Assembly (NCBI GenBank): GCA_003537645.1
Contig: DPRM01000143.1
Location: 33,600-62,791, forward strand
Direction: 5' to 3'
DNA from: Prolixibacteraceae bacterium
GTDB taxonomy: Bacteria > Bacteroidota > Bacteroidia > Bacteroidales > Prolixibacteraceae
DNA: 29,192 bases
Numbering within the stretch: position 1 is the stretch's first letter; each line of letters begins with the position of its first letter. The position numbers and the translations under genes are program-made. The notes under the pieces were generated by a model. The model saw nothing but the letters and a program-made list of their open reading frames with translations, was not told the DNA's origin and made no database searches. Of this stretch, positions 16,482 to 24,118 are shown in pieces.

Positions 16482-16570
16482 AAAAAAATGATTGAACTAG
16501 GGATTGAGTTTTACTGTTGATTAGAAGGAGCTTTTTCGTAAAAAGAATTAAAAATTTAAAAAAATAAATT

Positions 16571-17500
16571 ATGATTATTGATGGGTATATTTGGGCCGGA
16601 TTTATTGCTTTTGTAGTACTACTACTGGCCATCGACTTGGGGGTATTTCACCGAAAATCTCACGAAGTGAAAATAAAGGAAGCACTTATCTGGAGTGCAG
16701 TGTGGATTTCGCTGGCTTTTATTTTCAATTATGGGGTTTACATTTTTATGGGCAAAGAAAAGGCTCTTGAATTTCTTACCGGTTACCTCATTGAAAAATC
16801 GTTAAGTGTTGATAATCTGTTTGTGTTTATAATGCTTTTTACATTTTTCAAGGTGGAGCCCAAATACCAGCACAAAGTTTTGTTTTGGGGAATCCTGGGA
16901 GCATTGATCATGCGTGCTATTTTCATTTTTGCAGGAGTTGCCCTGATTAGCAGATTTCATTGGATCATCTATATTTTTGGCGCATTCCTGGTTTTCACCG
17001 GAATAAAGATGCTTTTTCACAAAGACGAAGAAGTTACGCCGGACAAAAATCCACTGGTCAGGTTATTCAAAAAATTCTTTCCGGTGACGGAGCAAATGCA
17101 CGGCGGCAATTTTTTTGTAAAAATAAATTCGAAAACAGTAGCGACCCCCTTGTTTATAGTACTGTTGGTCGTCGAATTTACCGATCTGATCTTTGCTGTT
17201 GATTCCATCCCGGCTATTCTGGCTATATCAACCGACAGCTTTATCATTTTCACCTCCAATGTTTTCGCAATTTTGGGGCTGCGGGCCTTATATTTTGCTC
17301 TTGCCGGAATAACCCAATATTTTCATTACCTCAAATATGGTTTATCGGCCATTCTGGTCTTTGTGGGTGTAAAGATGGTTATCGTCGGATTTTATAAAAT
17401 CCCGATTGTCTATTCGCTTTTAACCATACTGGGCATATTGATTGTATCCATTGTGCTTTCGATCGTTTTCCCACAAAAAGAAAAACAAATCATCACTTAA
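16571..17500 (+). CDS. TerC/Alx-family membrane metal transporter
   Basis: A 309-residue integral membrane protein of the TerC family with about 8-9 hydrophobic helices. The conserved acidic membrane residues are visible: AIDLGVFHRKSHEV (Asp22), LIEKSLSVDNLFVF (Glu75, Asp81), and VEFTDLIFAVDSIPAI (Glu202, Asp205, Asp211). Members such as E. coli Alx and Bacillus MeeF/MeeY are Mn2+ exporters; others are linked to tellurite resistance. Here metal export is a family-based inference. Length fits Alx rather than the longer CBS-containing members. No Mn2+ (yybP-ykoY) riboswitch was recognised in the 89 bases upstream. A zinc-ribbon gene follows after 11 bases, and a small membrane protein precedes it. 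Confidence 0.9.
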   Translation: MIIDGYIWAGFIAFVVLLLAIDLGVFHRKSHEVKIKEALIWSAVWISLAFIFNYGVYIFMGKEKALEFLTGYLIEKSLSVDNLFVFIMLFTFFKVEPKYQHKVLFWGILGALIMRAIFIFAGVALISRFHWIIYIFGAFLVFTGIKMLFHKDEEVTPDKNPLVRLFKKFFPVTEQMHGGNFFVKINSKTVATPLFIVLLVVEFTDLIFAVDSIPAILAISTDSFIIFTSNVFAILGLRALYFALAGITQYFHYLKYGLSAILVFVGVKMVIVGFYKIPIVYSLLTILGILIVSIVLSIVFPQKEKQIIT

Positions 17501-17511
17501 TCATCATTAAC

Positions 17512-17787
17512 ATGAACTGTCCAATTTGCCACATAGCCCTGGTCATATCCGACAAGCAGGGCATCGAAATTGATTATTGCCCCAAATGTCGCGGAATCTG
17601 GCTCGATCGCGGGGAACTCGATAAAATTATTGAACGATCGACTCCTGAAGGTCAGAGCCGGTTTTATGGGTCAAATCAGTCATTAAATCAGCATCCCAAC
17701 GATCATAATCGCCATAAATACCATAGCGACAGTGATTATTACAAACACCATAAACAAAAAAACTGGTTGTCAGATTTATTCGATTAG
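17512..17787 (+). CDS. TFIIB-type zinc-ribbon protein with His-rich tail
   Basis: A 91-residue soluble protein. The first 40 residues form a zf-TFIIB zinc ribbon: CPIC (Cys3, Cys6), then CPKCRGIWLDRGELDKI (Cys23, Cys26), the usual motif of this family. The second half is a low-complexity tail with about six histidines plus Asn, Asp, Tyr and Lys, ending in KNWLSDLFD. The function of this family is not established; DNA, RNA or metal binding are all possible. It is 11 bases after the TerC-type gene, with a strong terminator right after it, so the two form a transcription unit. The His-rich tail beside a probable metal exporter suggests metal binding (inference). Confidence 0.85.
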   Translation: MNCPICHIALVISDKQGIEIDYCPKCRGIWLDRGELDKIIERSTPEGQSRFYGSNQSLNQHPNDHNRHKYHSDSDYYKHHKQKNWLSDLFD

Positions 17788-17797
17788 CTCCTAAGTT

Positions 17798-17832
17798 TGC
17801 AGTCGGGGAATAAATTCCCCGACTGCATTTTT
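17798..17832 (+). terminator. Strong intrinsic terminator after the zinc-ribbon gene
   Basis: A perfect 13-bp stem (TGCAGTCGGGGAA with TTCCCCGACTGCA), a TAAA loop and a following T5. It closes the TerC/zinc-ribbon unit and lies 15 bases before the end of the convergent lactonase gene. Confidence 0.9.
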
Positions 17833-17846
17833 CTCTGAAAATTTCC

Positions 17847-18968
17847 CTACTTCAGAAACTGCAAACAAACCGGCGATTCGTTCTGAACTTTGATGCCTGT
17901 ATAGCTAATTTTTCCTGAAGTTTCATCCACTTTAAAAACGGTGATGTCGTTGCTTCGCTGGTTGGCAACAAGCAAAAACCTGCCCGAGGGATCAAGGGTA
18001 AAATTTCGTGGCCAGTTGCCCTCAACCGAAGCAGTTTGTATCAATTCAAGCTTTCCGCTCAATTGGTCGCGTTTAAAAACGGCAATGCTGTTATGTCCGC
18101 GGTTCGATCCGTAAACAAAACGCCCGTCAGCCGACAAATGAATATCGGCGCACCAGCTTTCTCCCACGAAATCTTTCGGTAAAGTTTTAATAGTCTGTAT
18201 TTCTTTCCAAACACCTCCGTATTTTATCAGTACCGAAATTGTTGAGTTTAACTCGCTAATTACATAAATAAAATTGCCATCTGACGAGAAATCAAAATGA
18301 CGCGGCCCCGAACCCGGTGCGAACTTAACAAAAGGCTGCGAATTAGGAGAAACCTGTTTACCGTCAACCCCAACCTGGTAAATTTTTAATTCATCGATAC
18401 CCAAATCAGCGGCAAACAAAAGCTTTCCGGTTGCGTCAAATCTGGCAGAGTGCGCGTGGGGCTCATTCTGCCGCCCGGGAAAAACGCTGCTCCCCGAATG
18501 CTGAATTCGTTGCACCATTTCCGATAATCTGCCATCAGGAAGGATATCGAATAACGACAGGTTTCCTCCTGAATAATTCGATGCGACTAATTTTTTCCCG
18601 TCAGGCGAAACACTTACATGACAAGGATTTGCGCCATTGGTCAATACATGATTAATCAAACTTAAATGTCCGTTTTTTTCAATTTTGAATGCAGAAATAC
18701 CTCCGCTTTTGTTTTCATTCAGGTTATCGAGTTCACCAACCGAATACAGATATTTTTTATCAGGAGAAATTGCTAAAAACGAAGGATTATTACTTACCAC
18801 AGGGGTTTTCAGGTCAACCAGTTTCCCGGTCTGATCATCGAACGAATAGATGAAAATTCCGTCGGCCATGCCTTTTGTATAGGTGCCAACATACATGATA
18901 TGTTTTTTGGCCGAAGTAGGCATTCCGGCCAGCAGAAGGCCAAGTGTAAACAATACTAATGACTTCAT
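17847..18968 (-). CDS. Secreted lactonase-family beta-propeller (6-phosphogluconolactonase-like)
   Basis: A 373-residue seven-bladed beta-propeller of the lactonase (YbhE/Pgl-like) family. Family marks include MYVGTYTKG...GIFIYSFD at the N terminus, NEPHAHSARFD, GPRHFDFSSDG, YGSNRGHNSIAVF and NWPRNFTLDPSGRFLLVANQ, repeated blade elements. The E. coli member hydrolyses 6-phosphogluconolactone in the cytoplasm, but this one has a signal peptide (hydrophobic 4-15, cleavage near TSA|KK), so it is probably periplasmic and its substrate is unlikely to be the pentose-phosphate intermediate. The upstream-most ATG at 18998 would bury the signal peptide; ATG 18968 is chosen. Divergent from another secreted propeller at 19055. 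Confidence 0.85.
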   Translation of the reverse strand: MKSLVLFTLGLLLAGMPTSAKKHIMYVGTYTKGMADGIFIYSFDDQTGKLVDLKTPVVSNNPSFLAISPDKKYLYSVGELDNLNENKSGGISAFKIEKNGHLSLINHVLTNGANPCHVSVSPDGKKLVASNYSGGNLSLFDILPDGRLSEMVQRIQHSGSSVFPGRQNEPHAHSARFDATGKLLFAADLGIDELKIYQVGVDGKQVSPNSQPFVKFAPGSGPRHFDFSSDGNFIYVISELNSTISVLIKYGGVWKEIQTIKTLPKDFVGESWCADIHLSADGRFVYGSNRGHNSIAVFKRDQLSGKLELIQTASVEGNWPRNFTLDPSGRFLLVANQRSNDITVFKVDETSGKISYTGIKVQNESPVCLQFLK

Positions 18969-19033
18969 ATTCTGAAAATTTAGATTGATTTTTAACAATT
19001 TCGAAATTTCGTTGTTTTAACGATAACCAATTT

Positions 19034-19041
19034 CAAATTTA
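19034..19041 (-). promoter_or_regulatory. -7 promoter element of the lactonase gene
   Basis: Reads TAAATTTG on the minus strand (TAnnTTTG). Transcription would start near 19027, about 59 bases before the ATG at 18968. No obvious -33 element; the site is in the 86-base divergent gap. Confidence 0.4.
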
Positions 19042-19054
19042 TAAATTAATTGTC

Positions 19055-19879
19055 ATGAATCTAAGAAACTATTTTTTGTTCCTCCTGTTAGGTTTTGGGT
19101 TGTTGTCAAACGCACAATCTTTAACAAAAGTATGGTCAACTTCCGACGGTCTGAAAACTCCTGAATCTGCTTTATTTGATGCGAAATCAAACAATATCTA
19201 TGTAACCAACATTGACGGCGACGCCTCGGCAAAAGATGGGAACGGCTTTATTTCCATTCTCGATATCGATGGTAAAATCAAGAATTTACATTGGGTAACC
19301 GGGCTAAATGCCCCCAAAGGACAAGCCATTCACGATGGGAACCTGTATGTGGCCGACATTGATGAATTGGTGATTATCAGTCTTAAAGGCGCAAAAATTA
19401 CGAGTAAAGTAAAGCTTCCGAATGCAAAATTCCTGAACGACGTTACGGCAGCCGAAGACGGGACTGTTTTTGTTACCGATATGCGCGACAATAAAATTTA
19501 TGTTCTGGCAAACGGGAAGTTAAATCTTTGGCTCGAAGACAAGCTGATTAATAATCCCAACGGACTGTGGGCCGAAAAAGGGAAACTCTACATCGGGACC
19601 GAAAAAATTATTCAGGCTGACTTAAAAACCAAAGAATTAAAGGTGCTGGCCGATAATTGCGGTGGAATTGACGGACTGGAAAAAATGGAAAACGGCGACT
19701 TTGTTTATTCGAACTGGCCAGGTCGCATTTTTGTTACCAAAGGAGCCGAATCAATTAAACTGTTGGATACCGTTGACAAACAGAATACTGCCGACATTGA
19801 TTATGTACCCGGTAAAAAATTGGTAATAGTTCCAACTTTTTCAGGCAACAGTGTTGACGCCTATAAGTTGAACCAATAA
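19055..19879 (+). CDS. Secreted SMP-30/gluconolactonase-like beta-propeller
   Basis: A 274-residue protein with a signal peptide (hydrophobic 7-17, cleavage near SNA|QS) followed by repeated propeller blades: DAKSNNIYVTN, GLNAPKGQAIHDGNLYVAD, FLNDVTAAEDGTVFVTD, NNPNGLWAEKGKLYIG and GGIDGLEKMENGDFVYSN. This resembles SMP-30/gluconolactonase or NHL-type propellers, with metal-binding candidates in NDVTA (Asn-Asp) and NPNG. A lactonase activity is possible but not shown; other secreted propellers only bind ligands. It diverges from the lactonase-family gene at 18968 by 86 bases, and a CDGSH gene follows 13 bases after its stop, probably on the same mRNA, closed by the terminator at 20161. Confidence 0.75.
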   Translation: MNLRNYFLFLLLGFGLLSNAQSLTKVWSTSDGLKTPESALFDAKSNNIYVTNIDGDASAKDGNGFISILDIDGKIKNLHWVTGLNAPKGQAIHDGNLYVADIDELVIISLKGAKITSKVKLPNAKFLNDVTAAEDGTVFVTDMRDNKIYVLANGKLNLWLEDKLINNPNGLWAEKGKLYIGTEKIIQADLKTKELKVLADNCGGIDGLEKMENGDFVYSNWPGRIFVTKGAESIKLLDTVDKQNTADIDYVPGKKLVIVPTFSGNSVDAYKLNQ

Positions 19880-19892
19880 TACCAAAACCACC

Positions 19893-20129
19893 ATGAACAA
19901 ACCATTAATCGCTGCAAGAGTACCAGCACAAATAACACTTAAACCGGGCACATTCGCATGGTGTGCATGTGGAAGAAGTTCTTCCCAGCCTTTTTGTGAT
20001 GGTTCGCACAAGGCCACCAAATTCACACCTGTTTTCTTCAAGATAGCCGAAGAAAGAGAAGTATGGTTATGCCAGTGTAAGCAAACAAAAAATCCGCCTT
20101 ATTGCGACGGAACACACAAAACGCTTTAG
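19893..20129 (+). CDS. Double CDGSH iron-sulfur protein
   Basis: A 78-residue protein made of two CDGSH [2Fe-2S] motifs. The first (residues 24-39) is C-A-C then FCDGSH; the second is C-Q-C then YCDGTH. Both fit the C-x-C-x2-(S/T)-x3-P-x-C-D-G-(S/T)-H pattern, each giving three Cys and one His ligand to a redox-active, acid-labile cluster. It resembles the CISD3/MiNT type with two motifs in one chain. No signal peptide or membrane segment, so cytoplasmic. Probable roles are electron transfer or cluster transfer; the partner is unknown. It follows the secreted propeller gene after 13 bases and is followed by a terminator. Confidence 0.92.
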   Translation: MNKPLIAARVPAQITLKPGTFAWCACGRSSSQPFCDGSHKATKFTPVFFKIAEEREVWLCQCKQTKNPPYCDGTHKTL

Positions 20130-20160
20130 GCGTAATGCTTTGAAAATACGATTAAGAAAA

Positions 20161-20195
20161 AGATTCGATCAGAAAAATGGTCGGATCTTTTTTTT
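20161..20195 (+). terminator. Intrinsic terminator after the CDGSH gene
   Basis: AGATTCGATC (20161-20170) pairs with GGTCGGATCT (20179-20188), 10 bp with two G-U pairs and an 8-base loop, followed by T8. It separates the propeller/CDGSH unit from the kinase operon. Confidence 0.85.
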
Positions 20196-20223
20196 GTCTG
20201 AAAAAGCAGCCTGCAAAAATCAC

Positions 20224-20231
20224 TAACTTTG
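20224..20231 (+). promoter_or_regulatory. -7 promoter element of the kinase operon
   Basis: TAACTTTG matches TAnnTTTG. Transcription would begin near 20238, about 10 bases before the ATG at 20248. The nearest TTTG upstream is 27 bases away, within the T-run of the preceding terminator, too far for a good -33 element. Confidence 0.5.
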
Positions 20232-20247
20232 CTAAAAACAAAATCGC

Positions 20248-21021
20248 ATGGAACATCAGGTAAGTTTGTCGCCCTTGCTCTTTTACGCTATTTTAATTCT
20301 TCTTATTCTCTCCATTATTTCAGTTGTTTTTCTGATTGTCAGACTGTATAACTTAGCCAGACAGAAGCAAAACCTGGAAACAAAATATCAGGAAATGGTA
20401 AGTAAAACCAACCAGCTTCAGCTCGAAAATATTGATTCGCGGCTCAATCCGCACCTGTTTAAAAATATACTCAATTCTGTACAGTCGCACGCCTACCAAA
20501 CTTATTTTGCGCTCGATAAACTCTCAAACGTTTTGGATTACATACTTTATGACAGCAGAAAGAAGCTTGTCACACCCAGGCAGGAAGTCGAATTTGCACT
20601 CAACCTGATCGAGATCAACAAAATCAAATTGAGTCCGCTTTTCGAACTGAAAGTCAAACTGAAAGTCAACGAGAACGAGCCGCTGTATCATCAACATTTG
20701 CTTGCACCGTTTATTTCGACCGATTTAATAGAGAATGCATTCAAACACGCCGATCTGCAAAGCGAAGGGGCTTTTATTTCAGTCGTTTTTGAGTTTAACG
20801 ACAATACGTTTAAACTTACCGTTGCCAACAAAATATCAGCGAAATCGCCTATCAGGAAAGAGAAAGGTGGCTTTGGTACTGAAGCGCTCGAACAACGGCT
20901 AAAAATTATTTACAACGATCATTTTAAGTTTGACCGGTTTACCGAAGACGATGTTTATATTGCTCATTTAAAAATCGACCTGCTTGAATACAAAACTAAA
21001 GTGCTTGCTGCTGGACGATGA
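20248..21021 (+). CDS. Sensor histidine kinase, LytS/YehU (His_kinase) family
   Basis: A 257-residue kinase with one N-terminal membrane helix (about 8-33), a short coiled coil (36-62) and the kinase domain. The phosphoacceptor motif is NPHLFKNILNSVQSHAYQT (His69), a Bacteroidota variant of the usual NPHFLFNTLN. The ATP-binding domain shows the N box LIENAFKHA (Asn163) and a glycine loop GGFGTEALEQR (207-217). There is almost no periplasmic part, so the signal is sensed in the membrane, in the cytoplasm or through a partner. It overlaps the LytTR regulator gene by 38 bases, so the two are a pair. An antiporter and a glycosyltransferase fusion lie downstream on the same strand. Confidence 0.92.
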   Translation: MEHQVSLSPLLFYAILILLILSIISVVFLIVRLYNLARQKQNLETKYQEMVSKTNQLQLENIDSRLNPHLFKNILNSVQSHAYQTYFALDKLSNVLDYILYDSRKKLVTPRQEVEFALNLIEINKIKLSPLFELKVKLKVNENEPLYHQHLLAPFISTDLIENAFKHADLQSEGAFISVVFEFNDNTFKLTVANKISAKSPIRKEKGGFGTEALEQRLKIIYNDHFKFDRFTEDDVYIAHLKIDLLEYKTKVLAAGR

Positions 21022-21703
21022 GTTGCCCGGGCTTTCGTACCTGAAATTGCTTTGCGAACAAATACCCGAACTGGAAGTGGTCAGGGCTTTTAACGATCCG
21101 GAGACATTTTTAAGAGAATTCGCCGGACTGGAATTCGACCTATGCATTCTCGACATTGAAATGCCCGGTACCAGCGGAATTGAACTAGCCGCGTTACTGA
21201 AAAACAAACCGGTTATTTTCACTACCGCCTACAAAGATTATGCAACCGATGCATTCGACCTCGATGCTATCGACTATGTGATAAAACCGATTAAACCAGA
21301 ACGGATTCAGCAAGCTGTAAACAAAGCCATCCATCGTATCCATCCTAAAATCAGGGAAAAGAAACACCTGCGGTTGAATACCGACAAAGGAATTGCCTTG
21401 TTAGATCCCGCGCAACTGGTTTATGTCCGTACATCGGAAATTGACCCCCGCGACAAAACTGCAAATCTGGCCAATGGGACCATCATTCATCTGAAAAATA
21501 TTTCATTCGAAAAGCTGATTTCGCTTTTACCTTCCGGCAAATTCTGCCGCGTAAACAAAAAGGAATTGATTTCAATGAGTGCTGTTCAGCATTTTTCGAA
21601 CGACCAAATTACGACCAATATTTGTTTTCAATCAGAAAAACCACTGATCATTTCTCTGGGCGAAACTTACCGGGCAAACTTTATCAGCCAAACAAAAGGG
21701 TAG
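20984..21703 (+). CDS. Response regulator, LytTR family
   Basis: A 239-residue regulator. The receiver domain (about 5-120) has the acidic pair in CLLLDDE (Asp11, Asp12), phosphoacceptor Asp57 in CILDIEMPG, the TTAYKDYA element and YVIKPI lysine. A LytTR DNA-binding domain (about 130-235) shows YVRTSEIDPRD, IHLKNISFEKLISLLP and FCRVNKKELISMSAV. The start is a TTG at 20984; no ATG is near, and this start puts CLLLDDE at residue 7, the family norm. It overlaps the kinase gene by 38 bases in another frame, suggesting coupled translation. Likely targets are genes nearby, such as the antiporter 110 bases downstream, but no binding site was proven. Confidence 0.9.
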   Translation: MNTKLKCLLLDDELPGLSYLKLLCEQIPELEVVRAFNDPETFLREFAGLEFDLCILDIEMPGTSGIELAALLKNKPVIFTTAYKDYATDAFDLDAIDYVIKPIKPERIQQAVNKAIHRIHPKIREKKHLRLNTDKGIALLDPAQLVYVRTSEIDPRDKTANLANGTIIHLKNISFEKLISLLPSGKFCRVNKKELISMSAVQHFSNDQITTNICFQSEKPLIISLGETYRANFISQTKG

Positions 21704-21813
21704 TTTATTACAAAATTCACCCTGTTTGTTACAAATAAGAAAATCACCTGGCAGCAACGCCTTGCAGGCAAATTTTCTTCTTCTATTTTTATCCCCTGAA
21801 AGCAAAAAAAACT

Positions 21814-24084
21814 ATGAAAAATTTAAAAAATTCACTGGTTTACGTTGGAATTCTGGGAACATTCTTCGCTTTGATGTACTGGATTTTACAAATAGGGAAA
21901 ATGCTGGAAGCCGGAAGAAACATTGTTGAGCAGCAGTTACAGAGTTCATATTTTTCCCAGTTTATTAAGTCAATAACTTATAATTTGGCTCATCCGGTTG
22001 GCCTTATTCTCGCACAAATTATAACCATCTTAATTGTCTCCAGAATATTCGCATACATCTTCAAAAAAATTCACCAACCTACTGTAATTGGCGAAATAAT
22101 CGCAGGTATTGCTCTCGGCCCTTCTTTGCTGGGAATGCTTTTCCCTGAATTTTCATCTGCTCTTTTTCCTGAAAACTCACTCGACAATCTTAGCCTTTTA
22201 AGTCAGATTGGATTGATTCTTTTCATGTTCATGGTGGGCATGGAACTCGATATAAAAGTGATTCAGAACAAAGTAAAAGATGCAGTGGTGGTGAGCAATG
22301 CCGGAATCCTCATACCGTTCACACTCGGAATAGGATTGGCTTATTTTATCTACGAAAGTTTTGCCCCAAAAGGAGTCGCGTTTCTCTCATTTGGCCTTTT
22401 TCTCGGTTTGGCCATGAGCATTACAGCTTTCCCTGTACTCGCCCGGATTGTTCAGGAACGCGGAATGCACAAAACCCGTTTGGGAACTTTGGTAATTACC
22501 TGTGCTGCAGCCGACGATATCACCGCATGGTGTATGCTGGCAGCCATCATCGCAATTGCCAAAGCCGGATCATTCGTAAGTTCGCTTTATATCATTCTGC
22601 TTGCTATCGGATATGTATTAATCATGATAAAAGTGGTACGTCCATTTCTGAAACGGGTGGGCGATTTACATGCCTCGCGCGAAAATATGAGCAAACAAGT
22701 AGTTGCTATCTTTTTCCTCACCCTGCTAATATCCTCATACACAACCGAAATAATAGGAATTCACGCACTTTTCGGAGCTTTCCTCGCCGGAACCATTATG
22801 CCCGAAAATTCTAAATTCAGGAACATTTTCATCCAGAAAATTGAAGACGTTGCGCTTGTTTTGTTACTTCCTTTATTCTTTGTCTTTACCGGATTGCGAA
22901 CCCAGATCGGACTTCTGGACGATATTCACTTATGGAAAATAACAGGACTGATCGTTTTGGTTGCCATCGCCGGAAAATTTGCAGGTAGCGCGATCGCATC
23001 TAAAATAATGGGGCAAAACTGGCGTGACAGCCTGACGATTGGGGCGTTGATGAATACACGCGGACTGATGGAACTGGTCGTACTTAACATTGGGTACGAT
23101 TTGGGCATCCTCTCTCCTGAAATTTTTTCGATGATGGTGATTATGGCGCTGGTTACTACATTTATGACCGGACCTGCATTGGATTTGATAGACCGGGTAT
23201 TCAGAAAAAAGAAAAACATATTGTCCGATCAAATAAACCAGCTTCGGAAGTACAGGATCATCCTATCCTTTGGAAATCCTGAAATGGGAAGATCGTTGCT
23301 GCGACTTGCCAACACCCTGATAAGAAAACAAAATGAAAGCACTTCAGTTACAGCCCTTCACCTCTGCAACAACAATGTACTGCACCATTACAATATGGAT
23401 GAATATGAAAATGAAAGCTTTGAACCAGTCATTCAGGAATCAGAACTACTGAATCAGAAAATTACCACCCTGTTTAAAGCTTCCGACGATATTGACACCG
23501 ATATTACAGAAATAACCAACAAGGGCGATTTCGATTTGCTGCTTATTGGGATTGGGCAATCAATTTTTGAAGGAAGTTTGCTCGGGCGTATTCTGGGTTA
23601 CACCACACGAATTGTTAACCCCGACCGTTTAATTCATAAAGTTTCAGGAAAAGAAAAACTGTTTGCCAACTCTCCTTTCGACGACCGTACGCAAAACATA
23701 CTTTCGAACAGCAAAGTCCCGGTCGGAATTTTTGTCGATAAAAATACAGGAAACTGGAATCAGGTTATTACACCATTTTTCACCGAAAACGATGGATTTC
23801 TGATTGAATATATTCAAAGGCTTATAAAAAATTCGGACGCACAAGTTACCGTGACCGATCCTGTTGGGCTGATCAATAGCCATACAGAAATTAAGGAAGC
23901 CATCAGAGCAATTGAACAGGAAGCGCCCAATCACATTGCCCTCGATCAGGTAAATGAGATTGATGAAACATTTATCCAAAAATTTCAGTTAATGGTTGTA
24001 TCTGCCGAAGGGTGGAAAACGCTCATTGAATCACGCAGCGGTTGGATCAGCCAGGCTCCATCAATACTGATACTGAGAGAATGA
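21814..24084 (+). CDS. CPA2-family cation/proton antiporter with soluble C-terminal domain
   Basis: A 756-residue membrane protein. An N-terminal hydrophobic helix (about 8-27) precedes about 12 further helices (about 60-450). Conserved stretches include QPTVIGEIIAGIALGPSLLG, FMFMVGMELD, SITAFPVLARIVQE, the ion-site pair AADDITAW (Asp234, Asp235), and HALFGAFLAGTIMP. The layout is CPA2 (Kef/KHA1/plant CHX-like), exchanging K+ or Na+ for H+ at the inner membrane. The last 290 residues are soluble, with features like the universal-stress-protein fold as in CHX proteins, and lack the KefC RCK nucleotide-binding glycine motif. A 110-base gap separates it from the kinase-regulator pair; the glycosyltransferase fusion starts 34 bases after its stop. 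The ion is not known from sequence. Confidence 0.9.
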   Translation: MKNLKNSLVYVGILGTFFALMYWILQIGKMLEAGRNIVEQQLQSSYFSQFIKSITYNLAHPVGLILAQIITILIVSRIFAYIFKKIHQPTVIGEIIAGIALGPSLLGMLFPEFSSALFPENSLDNLSLLSQIGLILFMFMVGMELDIKVIQNKVKDAVVVSNAGILIPFTLGIGLAYFIYESFAPKGVAFLSFGLFLGLAMSITAFPVLARIVQERGMHKTRLGTLVITCAAADDITAWCMLAAIIAIAKAGSFVSSLYIILLAIGYVLIMIKVVRPFLKRVGDLHASRENMSKQVVAIFFLTLLISSYTTEIIGIHALFGAFLAGTIMPENSKFRNIFIQKIEDVALVLLLPLFFVFTGLRTQIGLLDDIHLWKITGLIVLVAIAGKFAGSAIASKIMGQNWRDSLTIGALMNTRGLMELVVLNIGYDLGILSPEIFSMMVIMALVTTFMTGPALDLIDRVFRKKKNILSDQINQLRKYRIILSFGNPEMGRSLLRLANTLIRKQNESTSVTALHLCNNNVLHHYNMDEYENESFEPVIQESELLNQKITTLFKASDDIDTDITEITNKGDFDLLLIGIGQSIFEGSLLGRILGYTTRIVNPDRLIHKVSGKEKLFANSPFDDRTQNILSNSKVPVGIFVDKNTGNWNQVITPFFTENDGFLIEYIQRLIKNSDAQVTVTDPVGLINSHTEIKEAIRAIEQEAPNHIALDQVNEIDETFIQKFQLMVVSAEGWKTLIESRSGWISQAPSILILRE

Positions 24085-24118
24085 CAAACCCGTGTTAGTG
24101 TTAATAAATAAGAACCCA

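Noticed and set aside
16482..16570. Possible Mn2+ (yybP-ykoY) riboswitch before the TerC-type gene
   Set aside because: Known upstream of Alx-type genes in other bacteria, but the region is too short and AT-rich, and only a 6-bp AT hairpin (16531-16545) was seen.
21725..21735. TTTGTTACAAA palindrome before the antiporter as a LytTR site
   Set aside because: Short, single, and unlike the paired direct repeats usually bound by LytTR regulators.
21726..21929. 67-codon frame overlapping the antiporter start
   Set aside because: It runs into the antiporter gene in another frame and has no family features.
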